DNA from: Vitellaria paradoxa | Taxonomy: Eukaryota; Streptophyta; Magnoliopsida; Ericales; Sapotaceae | Direction of reading: 5' to 3' | DNA: 64,000 nt | Assembly (NCBI GenBank): GCA_019916065.1 | Contig: CM034236.1 | Span: forward strand, 53,782,690-53,846,689 | Part shown: positions 34,319 to 47,537 of the stretch, piece by piece | Position numbering within the stretch: the stretch's first letter is position 1 | Layout: each line of letters begins with the position of its first letter | The notes under the pieces: generated by a model | Database searches by the model: none | Told to the model about the DNA's origin: nothing | Seen by the model: the letters and a program-made list of their open reading frames with translations, nothing else | Position numbers and translations under genes: made by a program

Positions 34319-37300
34319 TCTAACCTTCGCCTAGTGTTTGACAACACCATCAAAATTTGTAATTTTTTTAAATTTTATATTAAATAATTAATTATTTAAA
34401 TTTCTTTTACGAAATAACCAAAAAATTATTAATTTTTTTTAAATTTTCAAGATTTTAACAAACATACCAAATGATATGATTACTAAAAATTCCTAATACT
34501 CCCTAAAAGTTTCACATTTTTAGTTTCATTAAGGATATATTTGAAAAACTTATCAATAAAAAAATTAAAGAGAATGGGAAGAGAAAAAGTGCGCTTTGAA
34601 TATATGTCTTTATTTGAATAAATAAAAATAATTAATTAGTTAAAATTTTAATTTCTTAAATTTCATAAAATTTTTATTTTATTTTTCATCGCAAACTAAT
34701 CGTGATATTTTGAAGCCTTGTTCTCTTCTTCTTCTTCTTCTTCTTCTTTTTTTCCTTAACAAAATTTTCATCCAATTATAACCATAAAATTTAATTTGGT
34801 CTCACTCAATTCGATTTAATTACTGGGGACATGACTTCATTCACCCGAATTTCCATACTTCTTTATACTTAAAAAATTATGTATTACATTATGTAGCCGG
34901 GCCAATTAAAATTGTTTCAATTAAATTTCAATAGAATAGAGTAGAAGGAACCTGCATCGTTTTCTTTTATAAATCCTCTAGAACATAGGAAAAAAATATA
35001 TTTTTTATTTTATAAATTTTTTCATTTAATAATACTCTATGTCAAATTCTCAAATTCTTTTAAGTCATTCTTTACCATAGATAAAATTATATTAATTCTC
35101 CATATTTAAAGAGAAGTTGTAATACTTTATTTTTTTTTGGCCAACCATCATAATGCAAGCATATTCATAAGAGTCGCTAAATGAACTATCACTAAGATGC
35201 AGTTAAGTACTTATGTTTCACATTGTCTAAATAGAGTCGAGTGAAGTGTTATATATGTAATTCAATATTTATCTAGTACAATGTATTTTAAAGTTTGTGC
35301 ATATAATGGGATTAAAATACTACCAAAATAAATGATAGTTAAGAAGTTCTTGCGCTGCATCTAATCGATTTGGATGATAATGATACCAAAATAGGTGATA
35401 AATAAAAATTTTTCCACTACAGCTAGCTGGTCATAAAGTGAACAATCTTCAAAATAATGTATCTAATTGACTCGGATGAGAATGGTATCAAAAGGGGTGA
35501 TAGCTAAAAAGTTTTTGTCTTACATCTAACCGATCCTAAAGTGAACAATCTCCAAAATAAAAAGAAAAAAATACGTATATATATGGATTCTAATACGAGA
35601 ACTTATTTTTTCAAAAAAATCTTAACATTTTAAATTTTATTTTTTTAAATTAAACATTACATCATATTTTATAACTTGAACTTCAACTCCATTAAGTGGT
35701 ACTTGAACCCATAACCAATCTTATAGATGAATGAGTTCTAACCACTTGAACTATCTCTTAGTTTTCTACTCTAATATTTAATTATAGTTGACAAAAGAAA
35801 TCATCTTTTTTTATATATGTTTGCAAAATTATATGAAATTAAAATTTATTTTTTCACAACTTCAGTTGATATTATTTTAAATTTGTCTTTATTCTTTTTT
35901 TTTTCTAATTATATTTTAAAAATAAAACTAAAAATGATACAAATTCCCCCTCAAAATCCTACTTGGCCCGGGATGGCAATGTGTCGATTTAAAATGGTAT
36001 ATTATAAATTGGGCGACCAAAAAGATGCGCAGAGCTATAGCTACTGTGTAACTGTCTCACTATCATTCATGGTAATGGTCCAACCCTACTGCAATTTGTA
36101 TTTGTTAATTAAAAGTCTTTCCCACTGAAAAACTTTACTGCCGGTAAATCTTATCCTCTCAACCGTCCCAACAACTGTAGTAACTGCGTGTGTAATTTAT
36201 TTAGCATAAGTTGCGTTCATATTTATATACTCATGATATAATCTATGCGATATACGAATTTATTATACTATATAATTAAATTAAACGTACTATCATACTA
36301 AAATAGTTAAGTTATAAAAATATACTTAAAGTAATACATATTATTATTTATATAAATTTAATTAAATAGTGAACATAAAATAAATTAAAATATTAATACT
36401 AGTAATAGTATCGATTCGATTAAGTTCAAATTCTAATAAATGAAAAGAAAAAAAATAAAAAAGATTGAAAAATAACAACACTTACTCATATAATTAAACA
36501 ATTTATAATTTTATTTTTATTCTTCCTATCACAGTGTATATATACATATATATCAATTATATATAAAAACTTACAAAATATTTATCAATTACATATAAAA
36601 ATTTAAAAAATTAAAATCTAAATACGTACCTAATAATTCACAAAATAAAAAAGAAAATTATTGCAATAAAAAGTCTCTAAGAAATCTGAAAGAAAATAAG
36701 TCTTCGCATCTATTTATAAATTTTGCATACAGGAGAATTCTATTCTATTTAGAGTATAATGTCATTTTAAAATCTTATCTTATTCCGATTAGAATACTAT
36801 TTTAATCAAATTGAAAATCTAAATTCAATAAAAGTTTAAGCAGCCGACACTTCAATTGGAATGATTTATCCGTCATCAGTTTTATTTTTAAATTTCTAAT
36901 ATTGTTTGATATTTTTTAATAAATAATATTAAACTATATATAATTCTAACAAACAATATTACAATTTGATTTAAAATATATCACTTATTTTGTCTAATGA
37001 TAAAAATAATAAAAGACATGTTGCTTGTTAATAAATTAACATTTTTATTTAATAGGTTAATTATTTTTTTACATTATTTTATCTAATAATAATAATTATA
37101 TTTATTATTTTTAATTACTAATTTATTAGATTATAAAAAATTAAAAATAAGAAGTTATACGATATACAGGAGTGTTGATTAAATAAAAATATCAAGTGAT
37201 ATTTACAAAAATTTTAGTTTGAGTAAAAAACTGAATAAGTAGTAATTATATACAATAGTAATTCCATTTAGATTATATAATTATAAATTAAGATAATTAT

Positions 37301-38098
37301 AATTATAAATTTATGTTAATAAATTAAAATCTTTATTTAACACGATAATTATTTTTTTTTGTATTATTTTTTAATAATAGTAATATTTATTATTCAAACC
37401 TTTATTTAACAGGGAAAATATTTTTTTTACATTATTTTGTTTGGTAACAATAATATTTATTATGTTTTAAATAATAATTTATTAAAATATATAAAAAATT
37501 AAAATTAAGAATATGTTTTAAAAAAAATTATACGATAAACAGAAGTGTAGATTAGATAAATTTTCTTAATAAGATAATTAAAATAACTATATTTAGGTGT
37601 CATGTGTCATAACTATACATGTGTCACAACCGTAACGCAAGATAGATGCTCTGTGGCACAAGATAGTTATAATTATATGTTACGTGTCATATCTGTAATG
37701 CAAGTTAAGTTTTATGTGGCGTAATAGTATTGTCAAACTCTACTTTATATAATATGATATATTTGAATTCAAACAAATTTTGTTTTAATTATTTAAATAT
37801 AATTGTATTAATTTTGATGGTGATGTTATAATTATTTAAAATTTATTATAATAATAAATTGAACATTTTAAAAAACTAAATATTAAACGTTTTTTTCTCA
37901 AACACCAAAACAAAAAAAAAAAAAACACTAATTTTTTTTAATAATCAATTAATAGCTAACAAGGCTTTAAAGTTGGTCCAGGCGAGTGGAGAGTGACCAG
38001 AGACTTGATGGAAAACTGAATCTTTAATGAAGTGTTTGGTAGCTGTCCCTGTGTTTTAATTTCGATGGGTGCTTTGCGCAGAGATGCAAATTAGGGCT
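34319..38098. other. gene-poor AT-rich DNA
   Basis: Contains a (TTC) run near 34724-34746 and a SINE-like copy near 35650-35761. From about 36200 to 37930 it is very AT-rich with a partial internal repetition: ATTTTTATTTAATAGG, ATCTTTATTTAACACG and ACCTTTATTTAACAGG recur near 37040, 37330 and 37400. No exon is supported. Confidence 0.5.
35650..35761 (-). mobile_element. tRNA-derived SINE-like element
   Basis: On the minus strand an A box TAGTTCAAGTGG (35742-35753) and a B box GGGTTCAAGTACC (35698-35710) are spaced 31 bases apart, as in tRNA-derived SINEs. The sequence starts CTAAGAGATAG. The tail end is not clearly defined. Confidence 0.5.
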
Positions 38099-38252
38099 TA
38101 GTTTGGAGTAATAAAAAAATATAAAAAAAATAAAAATTATCAAAAAATTTTAAAAATTATTTATTTTTATTTTATTATATAAATTACGAACTCACAACTT
38201 ATTTTTACTTTATCTCATTTTATCACACTTTCTATTACTCTAAATACATCCC
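38099..38252. repeat. MITE-like element of the TTTGGAGTRATAAAAA family
   Basis: Left end AGTTTGGAGTAATAAAAA pairs with right end TATTACTCTAAATACATC as an inverted repeat. The interior carries the reverse of the usual landmarks: AATTACGAACTCACAACTTA and ACTTTATCTCATTTTATCAC. Confidence 0.6.
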
Positions 38253-40722
38253 ACACCGAAACATTCCCTCATTTCAATACGGAGCAAAGACGCGCATTTG
38301 TCCTTTGAATTCGGTCTTAAGTCAGCCCTCTATTTTAATGAACATTAATGAAGCATTTATGAGGTGTTTGGAGATATAATTTTTAATAAAAAATTATTAA
38401 CTTTTGATTCTTAAAGATTTGATAAATCATTAATTTTTATCTTTTTTTACTTAGTTATAGTAACATTTCAATTTATAAGTAATTAAAAGTTGTTAAAATT
38501 TACTAAGGGGGGGTTTGGTTGGAAAAAAATTAACCAAAAAGTACAGTAAAAGTACAAAGATTTGATGTAAAGGTGATATGTGGTAAAATTTAATTGGAAG
38601 AAAGTATAAACTTTTTATAACTTTTGGTAAGTTTTGATATTTAGTTGTAGGCCAAACAGCCCCTAAAAGTTGCTAGAAGTTACTAAAAGTTATCAAAAAT
38701 TTTATTAAATACCTAAAAGTTACAAAACACTACTAAAAAATGCTATTTAATTCACCAGATAAACCAAAAATTATAACTAATAATTTTTAACACAAAAATA
38801 ATAAAAGTTACTGAAAATTATACCTTCAAACACTCTAACAAAACAAAAAAAAAATAAAATAATAGTACTATGGTGAAGAATCTATACATGGCCACTGAAC
38901 ATAATTAGCCGTTAGACAAGACAGTGAGAACGGGTCCTGGAGGACGTGGGGATTCTTCACATGTTTTGTTATGTTTTGTTTTGTTTACGTTGTGTTAAAA
39001 TAAGTTGTCCGATCAGTTTAGTGCAAGAACTGACTTCTACCATCTGTTGTTGTTGTGATCTTATTACGGGAAAAAGGAAATTGTCAAAATGCTATTCTAC
39101 AGTAAAAAGTAATTAAAAAATGTAATTATATATATATAGTAGCTCCGTTTAGAGTATTTTTTTTCCTTTGAATATCTACAAAATTTTTTAAAATTTAAAT
39201 TTTTTTATTCACTGTACAAATTATAAGACTATATTTTTTTTATAAATTTAAACAACTCCGAACACTCTTACTATTAATATAGTGATGATTGCGTTAATAA
39301 AAACTTACTTACTTGGGTTTAATAGATATTTTATTTTAAAATGATAGAACCATGACAATTCTATGTCATTTTGATCAGTTATATATATTAGGCGGGCATT
39401 TGTAGCTTCACAAATTAAAATAAATCGTAATTTGGTAATTTTTTGAGTGTTTGATGTGCAACTAATAAACCACAATCTAAAAAATTTTTAACAGTGAAAA
39501 TTCGTTCGAATAAATTTGTGCAGTATTTTTTTTTGAAAATTTTTATAGAATTTTTTAAAAATTTGTTGATATTTTTGTGTTTTGAGATTTATAGAGATTT
39601 TTGAAAATGTATAGAGCTCCAAACCTTCCTATATAGCATTATTGGAATAAAAAATCATTGAAATGATGTGGTAGGCTCTTCTGCTTCTCACTTTTTTTTT
39701 TTTTTTAAATAAAGCCCATTTAAAATTTTCTCTATTATATACTAGAACTGAATACACACTTTGTGGGTCAGTTTTATTTTCATTAAAATAAAATTATTAA
39801 AAAATTAATAAAAGTGATTTAAATAGTAAATAATAAATAATTAAAAGTATTTAAATAAATAATAACTAATTAAGAAGCAATTAAATAAAATAAAAAAACT
39901 ATAAAAGTAGTGAGTAGTGAAGAGGTATTTAAGGAAAACCAAAGATTTTATTGGGTAAAATTACTTAATTATGTGGTAATTATAAAAATTTACTTTTCAA
40001 TATTATTGAAGTTACGGTGGTTATATAAAATTTAAGATATTACAGAAAGAAGAAAAAAAGGTTTCATCAAAATAAAATTTCGTGAATTTTAATTATCATA
40101 GTCACCCCTTATTGTTTGTTTTATATAATAATATATCTATATAAATGCCATTGTCATATTATTAAAGTCTCCAATTTTGTGAAACAATTATTGTATAAGT
40201 AATTGCATTTTCAATTCTACAATGCAAGAATTGTATCATTATACCATATTTAGCTCTCATTACTTGCTTGTTCAATTAGGTAGATTCATTCTTTTCGGTC
40301 TTCTCCCTAAAAATAAAAACAAAAATTTAAATAAAAAAGAAAGTAAAATAAAACATAAAATTGCATTAATTGTTAGTGTTAAGTTAATTAGGACTTGCAT
40401 TATCGAGTGTAAAAAAGTTGAAAAATGAAATAATGTATACATATATACAAGTTGGGAGGATTAATATCAATATATATGAAAGGTACAGCTAGCTTTACCA
40501 AAGTGTGTGCTTCCAACCAAAATATTGCAAAAGAATCTTAGCCTTTTATTGGCTCCACTGCACAAGTCCAAGCACCCCACCCCCCCATGTGTTGATGGTC
40601 CCCATTCCCTTTTTTTTTTTTTGGGTGGGGGGAGGGGTGTCCTTGGAGTTGCTTAATTGTCTTTGCTCCTGTTCCTTCCATTGATTTTCCCTCCCTTCAG
40701 TTCTCTCCATATGTATATTATT

Positions 40723-40723
<1 letters not shown>
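38253..40723. other. gene-poor AT-rich DNA
   Basis: More degraded small repeats (about 38505-38665, 39140-39265, 39400-39640). No gene is supported. Confidence 0.5.

Positions 40724-40763
<40 letters not shown>
40724..40763. repeat. (CT)20 microsatellite
   Basis: Uninterrupted CT dinucleotides followed by a CT-rich leader-like stretch. The nearby sequence (40800-41000) is less AT-rich than its surroundings. Confidence 0.95.
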
Positions 40764-40766
<3 letters not shown>

Positions 40767-41621
40767 TTTTCTCTTTTTCCCCTCAAGCCCACATTAGGTA
40801 TCCATATGTCCAAAAGGGGTGCCGAAACCCATGTGATCCGGTGGCTGCTTGGCCACAACGGGGTTGAAACTTAGCATTGGTGGGGCTTCTCCTCAACTGG
40901 TCTTATGTCACAAACAACAAATGGAAACAATCCCAACTCCATGTTACTCCCTCGTGGGGGATATCATTAATTTGTTGCTCTCCTTCCCTACTACATGTGT
41001 ATATGCATATATATATAAAATAGACAATTCACTATATATTACCAGATATCCCATCTACGATGGTAACGTTACATATATATGCACATGTATTTAGAGTTAG
41101 AACAAAAAGAACATTAAAAAAAAAAAAAAAAACCTTTCTTCTCTTCCAGCTGCCTGCAATGTGTATATATATACACACACACACATTTTCTGTTTCTGTC
41201 TGTTATTGGGTTTGAATTTATTTATTTTTACTGCAAAATGCAATTTGATTGTTATTTATTTTTATTTTTATTTTATTTTTGAATAACTTTCATGTAACGT
41301 TGAAAATTTTCAAAAGTTCATAGTTTTCTTATTTGTCTTCGATTCTTGAAAATGAAATAACAGTCCATGTACAAAAAGCAATGTGTGTGGACGAAACCAT
41401 ATATATATATATATATTTGTCTTATCATTGAACAAACCCTACCTAGGAAAATTATGTGGCAACCAGACTTAGATGAAAACTTGGATGTCGATAAACAAAA
41501 GGGCGTTCCATCGTCTACTGGTAAAATGATGAATATATAATATATATGTGTATGATGATACAACTCAGATGTCGGCCTTGAGAGTTACCTTACAATAATG
41601 CAGTACGTCCTACTATATATT

Positions 41622-41662
<41 letters not shown>

Positions 41663-44471
41663 TTTTCAGGACTAGTTAATTTTGAATTTTAATCAAAATT
41701 TCTTGAGAGATTTTTTTTAGTCGGCATCATCACAACATCAATATTTCAAGGCCGTTGCACATTCTCTTTTATTGGATGTGGATATTGATTATTAAGTGTA
41801 TGATCGACAATAATGTGAAACAATGGTTTTTATTAAGAATTTATAATCAGCATAAGCAATTAATTACTTTAATCATAAATATTGAAAAAATAGATAGTCT
41901 TATATTATAATTATGCTATCGCCACATTATTTACATATTTTTTGTTAAAAATTATTGCAAAATGACTTTTTTTTAATTTATGTTTGGTCGTCCACATAAA
42001 CAAAAACCGTAAAGCAATTCAAAATTTGAGATGTTAAATAATTAGAAGGAGAATTATTTCTAATTAATATTTCATATGTATGAATAAATATGAAAATGGA
42101 ATAAGAATACGAATTAAGAGATTAATTTATTATTATTAATTTTTTGTCCAACTCAATAGTTCAGAGATTATAAATAGCAATAACTTTGTCAATTTATATC
42201 TTATAAAAAATTTCGCTCTCAGAAAAAGTTTGTAAATAGCATAAGGGGCTCCAGAATCAAACCTAATATCCCTTAAATTTGAAAAGGGAATGTTAAATTT
42301 ATTGGTCAAAAGTCAACTATTAAGACTAGCAGTAATTGTTTACATTCTACTGCTTTATGAAGCTTGCAGGCTGAAGGTGGATGATTTAAATTAACACGAG
42401 AATGGCCCTAGATCTAGTTGATACTGCGCCAAGATGGTCAACTAACAGAGAGATTAAATAATTACAGTAAGTAATTAATTAGTTATTAAATTAAAAAGGA
42501 GTTTAAGGGGGCTATAATGAAAAATGCATTATAGGGGCTACAGTGTTTAAATAAAAGGTCAAGATCTAATCAAGACAAGTTTGATTAAATTAATAAATAT
42601 TATAATAAATACTATTTGATAAAATCAATAAATGTTGAATAAATCTTAACCCTTCATTTGAACACTACAATCTCTACAGTGCATTTTTCACTGCAGAACC
42701 TTGAACCCAAAAGTCCCTAATAAACCTATGGGTTTCAGGAGACTGCAGCGAAGAAATTCACTGTAGGGACTGCAGTAGAAAATCAAAGGTTAAGATTTAA
42801 TTATTTTTAATCGGATGGTTCTAATTTAATTTAATTAAATTATTTTTGAAATAAAAATAAAAGTTAAAAAAATCTAATTGAAAGACAATTAATGCAGAAT
42901 GTAAAAAGTCATACATCATTAAAATAAGAATAAATCTTAACCCTTCATTTCTCCACCGCAACCTCTGCCATCAATTTTTTCCCCTTAAAACCTAAACCTT
43001 TACACATATTTGAGGAATGACATGCACAATCACTCCCTATCTGTTCCCTCATTTAATTCTTCACATCCACCGATAACATGAAGCCATTATCCTCGCAAAG
43101 TGTGACAACAAAGCATTAACTAGCTAGGGCAATCAATGTTAGGTTATCAACGATCTTTGACGATCTGATAGTTTATAGTACTTTTAGGACTACATTAGTG
43201 TCATAATTCATTATAATTAATTAAGATTTTTTTACGAATGTCTTAAGATTGCCAGCATGTGTTAGATACCCTTCAAGCTACCTACTCTCACATGCTCCAC
43301 ACAGAGATAATTACAAGGGTTAATAAGCTGCAGGGCACTTACTAGTATTAAATTATATATAAATATATTTATATAATATATATAATTTTCGAGCCTCAAA
43401 CTGGTGATCATCAGTGGTGTTTGACTAATTTCATTCAAACTGGAAATTTTGACTCGGAATAATTAATTTTAATTTTTTTTCTAATGCAGATAATTAATGT
43501 GAGGTAGTACACTGCATGCGTAATCTGCAAAACTAAGATGCACGTACACAGTTTGAAATCATTTTATTGTACATAATGTCACCGACATTCTCTCTAGTCA
43601 AGATCTGGAGAATCTGAAGGCAGTGATTGGTATCCATCTGGCTAAAACCATTTTATTAATGTTGATCTTAAACAACTATAAACTCTCTCTCTCTCTCTCT
43701 CTCTCTCTCAAAAACAAGAAATGGCCATGATCATTTTTTCAAAGAGAGTAAACTAGAAGTTAATAAAATGTTTTCATCACTAATTAACCTACTTTATTGG
43801 ACAATACATGAACTGTTTTCATCACTAAGCTATATGTGTGTGTGTGTGTGTGACATTACAGGCAGATAGAGAAATACATATATGTAGGAAAAAGAATATA
43901 TATATATATAAATATATATATATATGGAGAACTGATCTTAAAAGTTAACTTATCCATATATGTATGTGGATAATGATCTGAGAACCGAAGCACAGCTCAA
44001 TTATTGACGAGGACAAAACCCAGGCTCTTGCCCTACTAATTGATCAGGTTCTGGTGCGTAGGGAGATATCATCAGTGTGGTTGGGTGGACACCACCTCCA
44101 CCACCAATGTATGGAAGTGAATTGGGAACAACGTTAGGACGATTTTTCTTTTCTTTTTTTTTTCTCCAAATTTGTTTTCATTTAATTTTCTAATTCTGCC
44201 ACTTTCAAAGCACTCTTCACTTGTATGGTAGCCCATTGTTCATACAAAGCATCATGGAACCACATAATATTAATATATATACTTCAAGAAGCATAATATA
44301 TATACTTAGCTTTATCATCTATTAAATATATATCATATACCCAGAGAGTTGTCATACATACATACACATATATATATATATCTGTGTGTGTCTTGAAAAA
44401 TATTTCATGTATTAATGCCTGGTATATAATTACTTGGTTCCCAATAATCATATAGCTAGAGTTATTATATA
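40764..44471. other. gene-poor DNA with two short exon-like segments
   Basis: Minus-strand open segments ending in stops lie at about 40802-40895 and 44001-44160 and are discussed under findings. There are (TA), (GA), (TC) and (TG) microsatellites near 41400, 41636-41661, 43684-43710 and 43836-43851. No complete gene was found. Confidence 0.45.
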
Positions 44472-44476
44472 TTATT

Positions 44477-44913
44477 TGTTGCGTCTCCAGATTGTCCCAC
44501 ATCGACTAGAGTCGAGGACTGAGGTTACCTAATAAGGGGCTTTATCTCCTCTCACTAGTATCGAGACATTTTCCCCACAGCGGGAAACAAAACCTAGACG
44601 CCATTGGAGCCGGACCGGTGGTGGCGCGACACAATTTGGTGCACAACATTTGGTGGCCCATGCAAGTCCGACGTGACCTGTGGTCCCTCAGTCCCTGACT
44701 GGGGGCCGTGTTGCGTCTCCAGATTGTCCCACATCGATTGGAGTCAGGGACTGAGGTCACTTAATAAGGGGTTTCATCTCTTCCTATTAGTATCGAAGCC
44801 TTTTACCCAAAGTGGAAAACAAAACTTCCGACACCCTTGGAGTTGAGCCGCAGGAGAGAGACAATATCAATCATGCGGGTTGGCGGTGGCGCAGCACAAT
44901 TTGGTGCGCAACA
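44477..44913 (+). mobile_element. very short TRIM retrotransposon
   Basis: Seen: a 437-bp element between TTATT (44472-44476) and TTATT (44914-44918), a perfect 5-bp target duplication. Two LTRs, 44477-44648 (172 bp) and 44709-44913 (205 bp), both start TGTTGCGTCTCCAGATTGTC and end CACAACA or CGCAACA. The right LTR has about 33 extra bases near 44850-44882. Only 60 bp lie between the LTRs. They begin TTTGGTGGCCCATGCAAG (where a primer-binding site should be; not one I recognise) and end in a G-rich CTGGGGGCCG that could serve as polypurine tract. It has no coding capacity. The LTRs share TCCCACATCGA and AACAAAAC. Confidence 0.85.
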
Positions 44914-44918
44914 TTATT

Positions 44919-45839
44919 TTTGAAAAAAAACCAAGTTATTATTATCTTGAAACATAATGGTTGCTTTTGAGTTTTTTTTTACTTATATTAAATTTCAGGT
45001 GGATATATATAAAAACAAACTAAGTGCTTTTCATAATAATTCACAACTACAATTAAGTCCAAGATTTCTGACTTCCAAAGTTTCAGTATGTGGAAAACAA
45101 AAGGAAAAAGATACAAATTATTTAATGTTTCTTAAATAATATATGTGTGTGTGTATATATATATATACATGTTCAAAGGACGGAAAAAAGTACTAGATAG
45201 AAAGTTATAAATTAATTGATGTTCCTACTTTGAATGGATATAAATAAGTACTAGATTTTCTGCTTAATCATGCTACTTAAGACCAGGAAAAAGAAGGCAC
45301 GCATAATGGGCTACAGTTGCCAAGCTTGTAATTTATAAACCCTTAATAAACTAAAATCAAGTTGCCTAAAATCAGTTAGAATTTGTTTGCAATATGTGCC
45401 AATATATTGTAAAGTAATCTATACAACTGAAATTAAATCTCTCACAAATGCTAAACAAAACGATGTGCTGTCATATTATTTTAGTTATACATTTTCAAAA
45501 ATATATATATATTTAGGCTATGTTTGTTTTAGTGTAAAAAAATTTCTAAAAAATTGCTCATGTTCTTGAAAATGAGTTTCAAGAAATATTCTATGTTGAA
45601 ACAAATGGAGCCTTGTGGTGGAATATTTTCCTTTAATGTTAACAAAAAAATAAATAAATAAATAAAAACATTGTATTTGGGAGGGTTGAACTAAAGAGTT
45701 TGGATGCAAAGCATGGAGGAAATTGGGCCTTTATGGAGCCTAGGGTCAACCCAATTGAAGGGCCACAAATGCTCTTCACGTTAATTTGGGCCTTGTGGAG
45801 CTTTGGGCAACCCAATTGAAGGGACATAGTATTTGATTA
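44919..45839. other. intergenic DNA
   Basis: (TG)(TA) tract near 45142-45168. An imperfect direct repeat of about 45 bases (TTGGGCC...GGAGC...CAACCCAATTGAAGGG) lies at about 45724-45770 and 45785-45827, just before the Mutator-like element. No gene is supported. Confidence 0.55.
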
Positions 45840-46227
45840 GGGAAAATTGTATCTAAGTCATACTTTATAATCTTTTAAGACTATTAGTCATACCAAAAAA
45901 AAAGTATTGCTTTTAAATTACATTAATGTGAAAAATTTTGTATTTAAGTCACATTTTTGAGCGGGTCCCACGAGTTTGTTTTAAATATAATTTATAATAT
46001 GACTTAAATGCCCTTTTTTCTATAATTAACTGAGATGAAGTTGCCGAAAATTATGGAACCGGAAATCACGTTTTCCATTTTTGTTTCATTCCTTATAAAT
46101 TGCGTGAAGATATAGTGAGATAAAAATCTATTAAAGGATTATATACGAAGAAATACACACGAATTATGCGAATTTGTGCTGTGAAATTAACGTCAGTCGA
46201 AGGCATACATACGGATCTGGATTACGC

Positions 46228-47310
46228 ATTTAAACACATGTCTGCGGTACTATTTTTTTAGGATGCATGCTCGTTCAAAAACAGTACCGCATGACTCTAT
46301 CATGCAAACATCACATGTAAACACAAAAATAGTTCACATATCAAACGAATGACCGACAATACCGCATGTGTGACAGTACCATATGTCTGTGGTACTGTTT
46401 TTTTTAGGATGCATGCTCATTCAAAAACAGTACTGCATGACTCTATCATGCAAACATCACATTTAAACACAAAAATAGTTAACATATTAAACGAATGATC
46501 GACAGTACTGCATGTGTGACAGTACCACATGTTTGCGGTACTGTTTTTTTTAGGATGCATGCTCGTTCAAAAACAGTACCGCATGATTCTATCATGCAAA
46601 TATCACATTTAAACACAAAAATAGTTCACATATCAAACGAATGACCGACAGTACCGCATGTGTGACAATACCACATGTTTGCGGTACTATTTTTTTTAGG
46701 ATGCATACTTGTTCAAAAACAGTACCGCATGATTCTATCATGCAAACATCACATGTAAACACAAAAATAGTTTACATATCAAACGAATGACCGACAGTAC
46801 TGCATGTCTGCGGTACTATTTTTTTTAGGATGCATACTCGTTCAAAAACAATACCATATGACTCTATCATGCAAACATCGCATTTAAACACAAAAATAGT
46901 TCACATATTAAACGAATGATTGACAGTACCGCATGTGTGACAGTACCACATGTTTGCGGTACTGTTTTTTTTAGGATGCATGCTCGTTCAAAAACAGTAT
47001 CGCATGACTCTATCATGCAAACATCACATTTAAATACAAAAATAGTTCACATATCAAACGAATGACCGACAGTACCGCATGTGTGACAGTACCACATGCT
47101 TGCGGTACTGTTTTTGTAGGATGCATGCTCGTTCAAAAACAGTACCACATGACTCTATCATGCAAACATTACATTTAAACACAAAAATAGTTCACATATC
47201 AAACGAATGACCGACAGTACCGCTTGTGTAACAGTACCAGATGTCTGCGGTACTGTTTTTTTTAGGATGCATGCTCGTTTAAAAACAGTATTGCATGACT
47301 CTATCATGCA
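46228..47310. repeat. 146-bp tandem repeat array, about eight units, inside the MULE
   Basis: The landmark GGATGCAT(G/A)C recurs at 46261, 46407, 46553, 46699, 46828, 46974, 47119 and 47265. The spacings are 146, 146, 146, 129, 146, 145 and 146. Each unit carries GCGGTACTGTTTTT, a loop of about 20 bases and AAAAACAGTACCGC, a 14-bp hairpin with small changes between units. It also contains CACATATCAAACGAATGA. One unit (46699-46828) lost 17 bases. Confidence 0.93.
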
Positions 47311-47326
47311 AAGAATGGTGCTGTTT

Positions 47327-47536
47327 TAATGAGGTACTGTTTTATTATGCGGTACTGTTTCTTATGTGGTACTGTTTTATTATGCGGTATTATTTCTTAT
47401 GCGGTACTGTTTTTTATGTGGTACTGTTTTACTATGCGGTACTATTTTTTATGCGGTACTGTTTTTATGCGGTATTGTTTTATTATGTGATACTATTTTT
47501 TATGCGGTATTGTTTTATTATATGGTACTGTTTTCC
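47327..47536. repeat. degenerate short tandem repeat of the (G)CGGTACTGTTTT(A/T)TTAT type
   Basis: About a dozen copies of 17-20 bases built from the same TGCGGTACTGTTTT arm that forms half of the hairpin in the 146-bp units, so it probably arose by local expansion of that arm. The open frame through it (47295-47549) is a by-product. Confidence 0.85.
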
Positions 47537-47537
47537 T

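Noticed and set aside
40849..41094. 81-codon plus-strand frame beginning ATTGLKLSIGG
   Set aside because: It has no ATG at its start and runs into (TA) repeats.
24192..44471. Conserved plant microRNA precursor
   Set aside because: I looked by eye for common mature miRNA sequences and saw none; the palindromes found belong to TIR repeats or the satellite. A fold-based search could still find one.
46228..47310. CRISPR-like regular repeats
   Set aside because: Units are 146 bp, contiguous, without unique spacers, and in a plant genome; it is a satellite array.
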